A stretch of DNA of 64,000 nt from positions 1 to 64,000 of the forward strand of contig NZ_BONF01000016.1 of the NCBI RefSeq assembly GCF_016862575.1. Direction: 5' to 3'. The position numbers were made by a program, and so were the translations under genes. Numbering within the stretch: the stretch's first letter is position 1; every line of letters starts with the position of its first letter. The DNA is from Catellatospora bangladeshensis. GTDB taxonomy: Bacteria; Actinomycetota; Actinomycetes; Mycobacteriales; Micromonosporaceae. Positions 57,386 to 64,000 of this stretch are shown here, in pieces. The notes under the pieces are model-generated. The model did no database searches, had not been told where the DNA came from, and was given only the letters and a program-made list of their open reading frames with translations.

Positions 57386-58913
57386 CCGGATCACTCTCCA
57401 CGGCGCCGCCGAGGGCCCGGACCGCGTCCAGCGTGTCCGCCTCGGCGGCACTCTTGTCCTCCCGGTAGCCCAGCACCCGCGCGAAGCGCAGCGTCACCCC
57501 GCCCGGGTAGCGGGTGCTGCGCTGCACCCCGTCGAACGCGATCTCCACCACCAGCTCGGGCCGCACCCGCACCCAGAAGTCGTCGCGCTCCACCGCCAGC
57601 TGCAGCAGCCGCTCGGTCTGCCAGCGCAGCATCGCGTCGGTCAGCCCCTTGAACGTCTTGCCCAGCATGACGAAGCCGCCGTCGGCGTCCCGGGCGCCCA
57701 GGTGCAGGTTCGACAGCCAGCCGCGGCGCCGCCCGTTGCCCCACTCCGCGCCCAGGATCACCAGGTCCAGCGTGTGCCGCGGCTTCACCTTCACCCAGGC
57801 CGCGCCGCGGCGGCCCACCTCGTACGCCGCGCGCGCCGCCTTCACCACCACGCCCTCGTGCCCGGCGGCCAGCGCCGCCCCGAACGCCCGCCGGGCCTCC
57901 TCCGGCGTGTCCGCCAGGGTGCGGGCCACCCGCATGTGCTGCGGGATCACGTCGTCCAGCGCCGCCCAGCGCGCCGTGCCCGGCTCGTCGATCCAGTCCG
58001 CCCCGTCCAGGTGCAGCAGATCGAAGAAGTACGGCGTGAGCAGGCCCGACGCGCGCTGCGCGGCCCGCCCCGAGGTCTCCTGGAACGGCCGCGGCCGCCC
58101 CGATTCGTCCACCGCGAGCGCCTCCCCGTCCAGCACGATCGAGCGCACCGGCAGCGCGCGCAGCGCCGTCACGATCTCCGGCACCCGCGCGGTCAGGTCG
58201 TCCAGGCTGCGGCTGAACACGCGTACCTCGTCGCCGTCGCGGTGGGCCTGGATGCGGATCCCGTCGAGCTTGGCGTCCACCGCCGCGGGCACTCCCGTCA
58301 CCTCCAGCGCCTGCTCCGGGTCCGGAGCGGACTGCGCCAGCATCGGCGCCAGGCCCGTGCCGACCGACAGCCGCAGCGCGGCCAGCCCCGGCTCGCCCTC
58401 GGTCAGCGCGGTCACCGCGACCGACTTCAGGTCGCCGGACAGGAGCAGGGCACGGCGCACCACCCCCGCCGGGACCGTCGCGGCCAGCGCGATCGCGTCC
58501 GCCAGCAGGCCCGCCTGGGCGCCCTGGCGCAGCTCACCGCCGATCAGGCCGGTGAGCAGCCGCTGCTCGGGCAGGGTGGCCGCGCCGTAGAGCGCCCCGA
58601 CCGCGTCCCGCCGCCGGGCCACCGAGCCCTGGCCGCTGATCAGTCCCATCGACTCCAGCGCGGCGTCGACGGCCCGGATGTCGAGGGTGGCCACGTCGGC
58701 CGGTGGGGGCAGGTCGCGCAGGGCCGCGTACCCCACGCCGATCTGGCGCTGGCGCAGCTCACCGCTCAGGTATGCGGCGCCCGCCGCGATCTCCACCGGA
58801 TCGCCGCCCGCGGCCAGCTCGCGCAGCGCGGCGGCGAGCAGCTCGATCTTGGCCTTGCGGCCCGACGTGGCCGCCACGGCGGCCGAGGTGGCGGCGATCC
58901 CGGCGAACAGCAT
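57366..58913 (-). CDS. ligB: ATP-dependent DNA ligase, LigB type
   Basis: A 515-residue ligase. The N-terminal DNA-binding domain covers about 1-200; the adenylation domain has the active-site lysine in AAVDAKLDGIRIQ (about residue 215), then motif III FFDLLHLDG, motif IV HEGVVVKA and motif V AWVKVKPRH; the OB-fold follows to the C terminus. It matches mycobacterial LigB, a non-essential ligase beside NAD-dependent LigA. I chose the ATG at 58913; the frame extends into Gly-rich sequence upstream. It overlaps the PspC gene end by 20 bases. Confidence 0.92.
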   Translation of the reverse strand: MLFAGIAATSAAVAATSGRKAKIELLAAALRELAAGGDPVEIAAGAAYLSGELRQRQIGVGYAALRDLPPPADVATLDIRAVDAALESMGLISGQGSVARRRDAVGALYGAATLPEQRLLTGLIGGELRQGAQAGLLADAIALAATVPAGVVRRALLLSGDLKSVAVTALTEGEPGLAALRLSVGTGLAPMLAQSAPDPEQALEVTGVPAAVDAKLDGIRIQAHRDGDEVRVFSRSLDDLTARVPEIVTALRALPVRSIVLDGEALAVDESGRPRPFQETSGRAAQRASGLLTPYFFDLLHLDGADWIDEPGTARWAALDDVIPQHMRVARTLADTPEEARRAFGAALAAGHEGVVVKAARAAYEVGRRGAAWVKVKPRHTLDLVILGAEWGNGRRRGWLSNLHLGARDADGGFVMLGKTFKGLTDAMLRWQTERLLQLAVERDDFWVRVRPELVVEIAFDGVQRSTRYPGGVTLRFARVLGYREDKSAAEADTLDAVRALGGAVESDPVTAPES

Positions 58914-58990
58914 GCCCCCATCCTGGCAGCCCACCCCGACACCCCACCCCGATTGCACCCCACCCACCCCTACCGCCTCCCCACCCAGCC

Positions 58991-59059
58991 CCAAGATCGC
59001 GAGTTCGTGTCGAAACCTGTGGTCCTACCCCACATCGCGACACGAACTGGCGATCTTGG
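58991..59059. repeat. Palindrome family E, copy 3 (best preserved)
   Basis: CCAAGATCGCGAGTTCGTGTC pairs with GACACGAACTGGCGATCTTGG, with one mismatch pair, around an AT-richer centre (GAAACCTGTGGTCCTACCCC). Half copies are at 22 and 9724. It lies upstream of ligB and downstream of the acetyltransferase gene. Confidence 0.82.
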
Positions 59060-59105
59060 CGCCTGTCGCCCGGCCGGCCGGGCCGGTCCGCCCCATGATC
59101 GCGAC

Positions 59106-59172
59106 GATCTTGCACGAGGTGTTAGGGATATGCCCGGAAAGGGCGTGTCGTACCCACAGTTCACGCAAGATC
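59106..59172. repeat. Palindromic element F
   Basis: GATCTTGC (59106-59113) and GCAAGATC (59165-59172) enclose GTGTTAGGGATATGCCC and GGGCGTGTC. An inner stem GCCC/GGGC closes around GGAAA. It is 47 bases from the family E copy and may be a relative, but the core differs. The remaining part of the gap 58914-59240 is G-rich simple sequence (GGGGTGGGGGTGGGGG near 59214-59240). Confidence 0.6.
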
Positions 59173-59240
59173 GGCGCGGGAGAGGGGCGGGGCCGGGGGC
59201 GGGGCGCGGGAGAGGGGTGGGGGTGGGGGTGGGGGTGGGG

Positions 59241-60473
59241 TTAGAAGATTTCTAGGCCGTGGGGGGCGCGGGGCCAGGAGAGGGCGGGGTCGGTGGTGGT
59301 GAGGGCGCCGGGGTGGAGTTCTTCGACGCGGCCGGCGGCGGACAGGGCGCCCAGGGTGTTGCCGCCCAGGTAGAGGGCGCTCAGGGTGGCGGTGTCGAGG
59401 CGCAGGTGGGGGGTGTCGGTGGTGGGCTCGCAGGTGGCGGTGTCGGGGTTGCCGCGCAGGCGGAAGACGCCGCCGCTGTCGGGGAGGAGGTCGTCGGTGA
59501 TCTCCAGGACCACGTCGACGTCGACGGGGTAGCGGCGGGCGGAGAGGGCGGCGGGGATGTCGACGAGGCGGACCCAGAGGCCGTCGCCGAGGCGCATGCC
59601 GAGGCGGCGGGGGTCGTTGGTCAGGTACTGCAGGGGCTCGTCCACGGCGCCGAGCCACAGGCCGACGGTGCGGGTGAGGTCCACGTTGAGCAGGAACTCC
59701 CACAGGGCCGTGTACGCCGCGGGGGTGACCGCGACCGTCTCCATGACGCTGACCTGGCCGTTGGGGCCGCTGTCGTTCCACTGCGAGCGGAACCGGTAGA
59801 GGGCGTAGCCGAGCACGGTGTCGCCGTCGCGGCACAGCACGGCCTGGATCGGCCCGGCGCCGCCGCGATGCCACGCCTGGTCGGCGAGCCGGTAGTCCCA
59901 CCAGCGCGCGTCGCGGGAGGCGAAGCCGGGCCGGAGCGGGCGCTGCTGCTCGTACACGATGCCGATCTCGGACCGGAAGTCCGCGGCCGGTCCGGCGAGC
60001 AGGGACAGGCCGTCGAGGCGGGCCTTGTCGAACTTGGCGCCGTCCAGGCGCGCCTCGCGGCGGTCGATCTCGAAGCTGAGCCGCCGGCTGGCCATGCCGT
60101 AGCCGTAGCGGCCGTAGATGCCGCCCTCGCTCGCCCACAGCACGGCGAGCGCCTCGCCCCGCTCCCGGATGTCGGTGAGCTGGCGGGTGAGCATGGTGGA
60201 CGCGAGGCCGCGGCGGCGGTGGGTGCCCGCGACGGCGACGGCGGTGACGAAACCGGCCGGCAGCACGCCGCCGGGCACGCTCAGCTCGCGGGTGTACGTG
60301 CCGACGTGGCCCACGACGCGGTCGCCGTCGACGGCGAGCACGGCCCGTTCGGGCTCGAACAGGGCGCGTTCCTCGTCCCACTCCCGGCCGCCGTCGTCGT
60401 TGAGGAACGAGCGCTGGATGAGCCGGTTGACGTCGTCGAAGTCGGCCGCGGTGGCGGCGCGGAAGGTCACCAT
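59241..60473 (-). CDS. Eis-like GNAT N-acetyltransferase
   Basis: A 410-residue protein of the Eis family (enhanced intracellular survival), which acetylates amines such as aminoglycosides at several positions. The N-terminal GNAT domain has FVTAVAVAGTHRRRGLASTMLTRQL in outline (acetyl-CoA motif, about 80-104); a second GNAT-like domain and a C-terminal sterol-carrier-like domain follow, as in Eis, ending HGLEIF with a free carboxylate. The ATG at 60473 gives the family start MVTFRAATAADFDDV. Physiological substrate unknown. Confidence 0.88.
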   Translation of the reverse strand: MVTFRAATAADFDDVNRLIQRSFLNDDGGREWDEERALFEPERAVLAVDGDRVVGHVGTYTRELSVPGGVLPAGFVTAVAVAGTHRRRGLASTMLTRQLTDIRERGEALAVLWASEGGIYGRYGYGMASRRLSFEIDRREARLDGAKFDKARLDGLSLLAGPAADFRSEIGIVYEQQRPLRPGFASRDARWWDYRLADQAWHRGGAGPIQAVLCRDGDTVLGYALYRFRSQWNDSGPNGQVSVMETVAVTPAAYTALWEFLLNVDLTRTVGLWLGAVDEPLQYLTNDPRRLGMRLGDGLWVRLVDIPAALSARRYPVDVDVVLEITDDLLPDSGGVFRLRGNPDTATCEPTTDTPHLRLDTATLSALYLGGNTLGALSAAGRVEELHPGALTTTDPALSWPRAPHGLEIF

Positions 60474-60514
60474 ACGAGCTTCATAACCCGCCGGGGCGGG
60501 CGCGGCAACCGGAT

Positions 60515-60835
60515 TCAGCCTGCCCGCGCGGCCCACCATGCCTCGACGTCGGCGGCCAGCGAGCCGTCGCGGTCGGCGCGTTCGGTGAGCGCCTCCAGCC
60601 AGCGGCCGACGAGTTCGTGCACCTGGTGCAGGTCCTCGGGGCGCACGCGCTGGTGCTCGGCGAAGTACGCCAGCAGGCCCTGGGTCTCGGGGCGCCCGGC
60701 GTCGCACTGCGGGCACAGGCCGACCGTGCGGGTGCGGCTGGACCTGGGCTGGGGGACCTGCGCGGTGAGGTAGAGCGTTTCGGCGCAGGTGCCGCAGCGG
60801 GTGCCGGCCGCGGCGACGACCTTCACGTCCGTCAT
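60515..60835 (-). CDS. DUF6300-like small protein
   Basis: A 106-residue protein with CGTCAETLYLTAQVP near the N terminus and GLCPQCDAGRP in the middle: two CxxC pairs that could bind one zinc ion. The C-terminal half is helical (DLHQVHELVGRWLEALTE) and ends AWWAARAG. It matches short actinobacterial proteins annotated DUF6300. I chose the ATG at 60835; the longer frame runs back into a family A palindrome. Confidence 0.72.
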   Translation of the reverse strand: MTDVKVVAAAGTRCGTCAETLYLTAQVPQPRSSRTRTVGLCPQCDAGRPETQGLLAYFAEHQRVRPEDLHQVHELVGRWLEALTERADRDGSLAADVEAWWAARAG

Positions 60836-60941
60836 CGCGCCGGTTCTCTCATCGACTGACAGACCTGCACCGGAGCAGGTTACCGGGCGCGTCCCGCGCG
60901 ACTCCGCGAGCCCCGCGTGTCGCCCGCTCCGGCCGGGCGGC

Positions 60942-61024
60942 CCAAGATCGGCCGACTTGCCTGGCACCTGGGCGAATGCGTCCCCAAGATACGCCCAGGT
61001 GCCAGGCAAGTCGACGGATCTTGG
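60942..61024. repeat. Palindrome family A, copy 4
   Basis: CCAAGATCGGCCGACTTGCC pairs with GGCAAGTCGACGGATCTTGG in outline; inner TGGGCGAATGCG and ATACGCCCAGG match copy 2. The rest of the gap 60836-61130 is low-complexity GC-rich sequence (GCGGGCGGGTGCG repeats near 61070-61110) without a visible gene. Confidence 0.85.
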
Positions 61025-61130
61025 CCGGCGGGGCGCGGCCCGGCGGGGCGGGCGGGGCGGGGCGCGGCGCGGGCGGGTGCGGCGCGGGCGGGTGCGGCGC
61101 GGGCGGGGCCGGTGGGCGCGGTCGGTGGGG

Positions 61131-62105
61131 TCAGGGGGTGAGGAGGTGGGTGTGGAGGGTGGCCGGGGCGGCAGTGGTGGGGAGGGCGGCGAGCCAGGCG
61201 GCGGCTGCTGCGGCGTCGCCGGCGGGGCGGGGGGCCGCGCCGGGCCAGCTCGCGGTGAGGATGGCGGTGAGTTCGGCGGCGAGGGGGGTGTCGTTGGTGA
61301 GCAGGCCGCCGCCGCGTACCAGGACCGTGGTCTCTCCGGGGGCGCGGACCATGGCGACGGTGTCGGCGAGGTGGGCCGCGGCGCGCCGGACCAGGTCCAC
61401 GGCGGCGGGATCGGCGGCGTCGTAGCAGCTCAGGACCAGGGGAGCGAGCCGGGCGAGCGCGATGGGCGGTGCCTTGACGACCGCCTGGACGAGGGCGGCG
61501 GCGGTGTCCCGGCGGCGCGGGGACAGCTCGGCGGTGCCGAGCAGCTCGGTGAGCACGCCCGCGGCGAGGGTGCCGGGCGGGCGTTCCCGGTCGAGGTCGC
61601 GCAGGGCGGCGCGGACCGCCTCGCGGCCCAGCCAGTACCCGGAGCCGAGGTCGCCGAGCAGCCAGCCGTGGCCGTCGGCGACGTGGTCCAGCCGGTGGCC
61701 CCGGACGCGGGCGGCGATCGCCCCGGTGCCCGCGACGACGACCGTGCCGTCGGGGTCGGGGGTGCCCGCCGCGTACGCCACCAGCACGTCGCTGACCAGG
61801 TGGGGCTCGCAGCGCAGCCCGGTGCCCGCCCAGGCCGCCTCGAACGCGTCCCGCAGGACGGCGTCGGCGAGGAGTTTCGGGTAGCCGGCCATGCCGAGCA
61901 CGGCGGCGCCGACGTCGGCCGGGTCGTGGCCGGCGAGCGCGGCGCGGACGGCGGTGGTCAGCTCGGTCAGGGCGGCGTCGCCGTGGGTGGTGGGGTTGCC
62001 GCCGCCGGCCCGGCCGGTGCCGAGCCGGTGCCCGTCGGGGGAGGCCAGCACGGCCCGGGTGCTCGTGCCGCCGATGTCGAGCCCCAGCACCAGCTTGTCC
62101 GGCAT
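61131..62105 (-). CDS. BadF/BadG-type N-acetylglucosamine kinase
   Basis: A 324-residue ATPase of the ASKHA fold. The phosphate-1 motif is LGLDIGGTSTRAVL (about residues 6-19), the phosphate-2 region has VVAGTGAIAARV, followed by GWLLGDLGSGYWLGREAV, typical for GlcNAc kinases of the BadF/BadG/BcrA family; a late GGGLL supplies the adenosine motif. The position divergent from an RpiR regulator and near ngcE genes fits phosphorylation of imported amino sugars. GAGGAACGAG precedes the ATG at 62105. Confidence 0.85.
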   Translation of the reverse strand: MPDKLVLGLDIGGTSTRAVLASPDGHRLGTGRAGGGNPTTHGDAALTELTTAVRAALAGHDPADVGAAVLGMAGYPKLLADAVLRDAFEAAWAGTGLRCEPHLVSDVLVAYAAGTPDPDGTVVVAGTGAIAARVRGHRLDHVADGHGWLLGDLGSGYWLGREAVRAALRDLDRERPPGTLAAGVLTELLGTAELSPRRRDTAAALVQAVVKAPPIALARLAPLVLSCYDAADPAAVDLVRRAAAHLADTVAMVRAPGETTVLVRGGGLLTNDTPLAAELTAILTASWPGAAPRPAGDAAAAAAWLAALPTTAAPATLHTHLLTP

Positions 62106-62237
62106 ATCAGCTCGTTCCTCCCCCAAACGGTCAGCGCTGGTGTGGCCTAAGCGGCATTCATGCTCCCCAAACTGGCCGCCGGGAGCAAGTGCGCGGCAGC
62201 ATCGCGAGGTAACGGTTTAAAAACTATGCCCACGGAC

Positions 62238-62243
62238 TTGACA
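62238..62243 (+). promoter_or_regulatory. -35 hexamer of the RpiR gene
   Basis: A consensus TTGACA stands 93 bases before the RpiR start in an AT-richer stretch of the divergent intergenic region. The -10 box is not clear (TAAGAA at 62259 is one choice). Confidence 0.35.
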
Positions 62244-62275
62244 AAGGGGTGCCTCTAGTAAGAACTTTTACCACT

Positions 62276-62304
62276 AACAGTTAACTTCCTTTCGGTTAAC
62301 TGTT
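62276..62304. promoter_or_regulatory. Perfect 10-bp inverted repeat before the RpiR gene
   Basis: AACAGTTAAC (62276-62285) and GTTAACTGTT (62295-62304) are perfect arms around TTCCTTTCG, 26 bases before the GTG start. It is most likely the operator of the regulator itself; a hairpin in the 5' leader is the alternative. Confidence 0.6.
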
Positions 62305-62330
62305 CGGGACCCGGTCAGTAGGAGAAACCA

Positions 62331-63302
62331 GTGGTGGAGCGCGTGGAACCAGGCGCGGCGGCGCAGACCGCCGCCGCCGAGATCCCGCACGCCCGGCTCG
62401 GCCTGGACCGTCCCGACAGCGTGCTGGTCCGGGTGCGCGCCCAGCTGCCCGAGTTCACCGGCGCCCTGCAGCGCGTCGCCGAGCAGGTGCTCACCGATCC
62501 GGCCGGCGCCGCCCGCGCCACCATCGTCGAGCTGGCCGAGCGCTCGGGCACCTCGCCGGCCACCATCACCCGCTTCTGCCGCGCCCTGGGCTTCGAGGGC
62601 TACGCCGACCTGCGGCTGGCCATCGCCGGGGAGACCGGCCGGGCGGCGCGCTCGGCGGGCTGGGCCGAGGACATCGGCCGGGCCATCGAGCCGGGCGACC
62701 CGCTGGAGCGCGTACTCGGCCAGATAATGGCGGCCGACACCCAGGCGATGCGGGACACCGCCGCGATGCTGGACCTCGCCGAGGTCGAGCGGGCGGCCGC
62801 CGCGATCGCCGCGGCCAACCGGGTGGACATCTACGGCGCGTCCGGCTCCGCCCTGGTCGGCGCCGAGATGCAGTTCTCCCTGCACCGCATCGGCATCGCC
62901 GCGTGGACCTGGCCGGACGTGCACAACGGCCTGGCCAGCGCCGCCCTGCTGCGCGCCGGGGACGTGGCGCTGGGCATCTCGCACACCGGGCAGACCCGGG
63001 AGACCGTGGAGATGCTGGCCGAGGCCGGCTCGCACGGCGCGGTCACCATCGCGCTCACCGGCTTCCCGCGCTCGCCGCTGGCCGAGCTGGCCGACATCGT
63101 GCTGCTCACCGCGAGCCAGGCCACCTCGTTCCGGCCCGACGCGCTGTCGGCGCGCCACCCCCAGCTGGTGGTGCTGGACCTGCTCTACATCGCGGTCGCC
63201 CAGCGCACCCACGACCGTTCCCACACCGCGTTCCAGCGCACCGCCCGTGCGGTGGACGCGCACCGTTTCAGCAACGGCCAGGGCCGGGAGGGCGAGTCGT
63301 GA
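62331..63302 (+). CDS. RpiR/MurR-family transcriptional regulator
   Basis: A 323-residue regulator. The N-terminal helix-turn-helix (about 35-110) has ATIVELAERSGTSPATITRFCRALGFEGY in outline; the C-terminal SIS domain (about 145-285) binds phosphosugars, with YGASGSALVGAEMQ and ALGISHTGQTRETVEM. GTG start. Divergent from the GlcNAc-kinase-like gene and followed by an ngcE paralog, so it probably responds to an amino-sugar phosphate such as GlcNAc-6-P or MurNAc-6-P. Confidence 0.88.
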   Translation: MVERVEPGAAAQTAAAEIPHARLGLDRPDSVLVRVRAQLPEFTGALQRVAEQVLTDPAGAARATIVELAERSGTSPATITRFCRALGFEGYADLRLAIAGETGRAARSAGWAEDIGRAIEPGDPLERVLGQIMAADTQAMRDTAAMLDLAEVERAAAAIAAANRVDIYGASGSALVGAEMQFSLHRIGIAAWTWPDVHNGLASAALLRAGDVALGISHTGQTRETVEMLAEAGSHGAVTIALTGFPRSPLAELADIVLLTASQATSFRPDALSARHPQLVVLDLLYIAVAQRTHDRSHTAFQRTARAVDAHRFSNGQGREGES

Positions 63303-63508
63303 CCGCCCCCGCCGCCGTGCTGCCCCCGACCGTGCTCGACGCGATCGAGCACTGGGCCGACACCACACCGAGCAACGGAGCCCGGTGTGGTGCCGCACTG
63401 AACCCCGGTGCGGCCGGGTCCGCCGCGGGTAACCGCGACCGCCACATGCACCGCCTCACCACTTACTCGAGTCACGATCACCGCGACCCGAAAATGAGGA
63501 GACAATGA
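63299..63508 (+). pseudogene. Possible remnant or spurious 69-codon ORF after the RpiR gene
   Basis: A GTG overlaps the RpiR stop (GTGA) with GGGAGGG before it, and the frame starts VTAPAAVLPPTVLDAIEHWA, which sounds like a real N terminus. After about 25 codons it runs into two hairpins, CACCACACCG/CGGTGTGGTG (63361-63392) and CCGCAC/GTGCGG (63393-63413), and then into unlikely protein up to the ngcE start. It may be what is left of a gene that followed the regulator, with a terminator joined to it. It could also be chance. Confidence 0.3.
63361..63413 (+). terminator. Two tandem hairpins between the RpiR and ngcE-like genes
   Basis: A perfect 10-bp stem (CACCACACCG/CGGTGTGGTG, 12-base loop) is followed at once by a 6-bp stem CCGCAC/GTGCGG. 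Probably separates the regulator transcript from the transporter operon. Confidence 0.55.
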
Positions 63509-64000
63509 TGTCCAATCACACCGACAGCCCGTCGGCCCTGAGCCGTCGCAGCGTGCTGCGCCGGACCGCGGCGGTCGGCCTGCTCGCCACCCCCGCCGCC
63601 GGTCTGCTCTCCGCCTGCGTCGGCGGCGGCAGCGACGAGCCCACCTCCCAGGCCACCGGCCAGGTCACCGCCGAGAACCCCCTGGGTGTCGACACCAAGG
63701 CCCCGGTCGAGATTGTGATCTTCGATGGCGGTCTGGGCACCAAGTACGCCACCGACGTGCACAAGCCGTCGTACGAGAAGAAGTTCCCCGAGTCCAAGGT
63801 GAACTTCTCCTCGGCGCAGGAGATCTCGACCACGCTGCAGCCGCGGTTCGCCAGCAACACCCCGCCGGACATGGTCAACAACGCCGGCTCGAAGCTGATG
63901 GACCAGGGCAAGCTCGTCGAGGCCGGCCAGGTGGCCGACCTGTCCGACCTGTTCGCCGCGCCGTCGCTCGACATCGCGGGCAAGACCGTGGCCGAGACCC
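63505..64000 (+). CDS. ngcE: Second NgcE-like substrate-binding lipoprotein (cut by window end)
   Basis: The first 165 residues are visible. A twin-arginine signal SRRSVLRRTAAVG and lipobox LLSAC are followed by PLGVDTKAPVEIVIFDGGLGTKYA, in line with NgcE at 53720 across the whole visible length, but clearly diverged (two paralogs). GAGGAGACA precedes the ATG; a second ATG follows directly. Permease genes probably lie beyond the window. Position after RpiR and the kinase supports amino-sugar uptake. Confidence 0.85.
   Translation, partial: MMSNHTDSPSALSRRSVLRRTAAVGLLATPAAGLLSACVGGGSDEPTSQATGQVTAENPLGVDTKAPVEIVIFDGGLGTKYATDVHKPSYEKKFPESKVNFSSAQEISTTLQPRFASNTPPDMVNNAGSKLMDQGKLVEAGQVADLSDLFAAPSLDIAGKTVAET

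Noticed and set aside
59214-59240. G-quadruplex-like GGGGTGGGGGTGGGGG tract
   Set aside because: Real G-run, but it is at the 3' end of a gene in very GC-rich DNA; similar tracts at 61040-61110 suggest simple slippage rather than a function.

Overview
The window reads as chromosomal DNA of a high-G+C actinomycete, most likely a member of the Micromonosporaceae (family level is an inference). The G+C content looks very high by eye, GTG starts are frequent, and the gene set is typical of the group: an actinobacterial aconitase with an AcnR-type repressor, FabG/InhA, a ferrochelatase with the actinobacterial cysteine pattern, DUF2637, DUF3097, LigB and NgcEFG. I see no rRNA, tRNA, CRISPR array, phage or insertion sequence. 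Coding density is high, and most gaps hold short palindromic repeats.

Layout. 80-2351 (minus): three genes overlapping by 4 bases, encoding a membrane protein with a Cys/Gly-rich tail (TIGR04222 type), an MNIO/DUF692 enzyme and an SCO6045-like partner; this looks like a peptide-modification system. 2399-3267: dimethylargininase and a small membrane protein. 3310-3590: a short plus-strand transcription unit with a 12-codon ORF behind an almost full-length anti-16S sequence. 3597-12629: acnR, a DUF2637 protein, a HAD phosphatase, a RIO kinase, pirin and acnA; acnR and acnA share a candidate operator. 12784-16637: VOC protein, LysE exporter, small unknowns, a second pirin and a small proline-rich protein. 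16889-22633: a giant secreted amylopullulanase with two GH13 domains. 22778-29918: aminopeptidase P, asparagine synthetase, AhpD-like, MBL-fold and thioesterase-like proteins. 29915-33775: small proteins, a DUF234-type ATPase with an AT-rich palindrome at its start codon, and two bPH2 membrane proteins. 33808-33890: a candidate small RNA.

34080-37220 is a MoxR-DUF58-VWA operon; its DUF58 gene carries an intergenic palindrome inserted in frame. 37337-37777 (minus) holds a structured leader, a 17-codon ORF whose Shine-Dalgarno sequence and start codon lie inside a 13-bp hairpin, and a 27-residue membrane peptide. Then come fabG-inhA (mycolic/type II fatty acid synthesis), hemH, a HAD-IIA phosphatase, DUF3097, a serine hydrolase, NfeD-stomatin, a SpoU methyltransferase and a secreted protein. 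48534-53360 encodes a PucR regulator, a class III aminotransferase and methylmalonate-semialdehyde dehydrogenase (beta-alanine/GABA/valine-type catabolism). 53720-57045 is ngcEFG (amino-sugar uptake), followed by PspC, LigB, an Eis-like acetyltransferase and a DUF6300 protein. The window ends with a GlcNAc-kinase-like gene divergent from an RpiR regulator and a second, truncated ngcE. These last genes together point to uptake and phosphorylation of N-acetylglucosamine or chitobiose.

At least five families of intergenic palindromes recur across the window. The strongest leads are the MNIO/Cys-tail operon, the two micro-ORFs with extreme Shine-Dalgarno sequences, the SD-sequestering RNA leader, and the palindrome inserted in the DUF58 gene.
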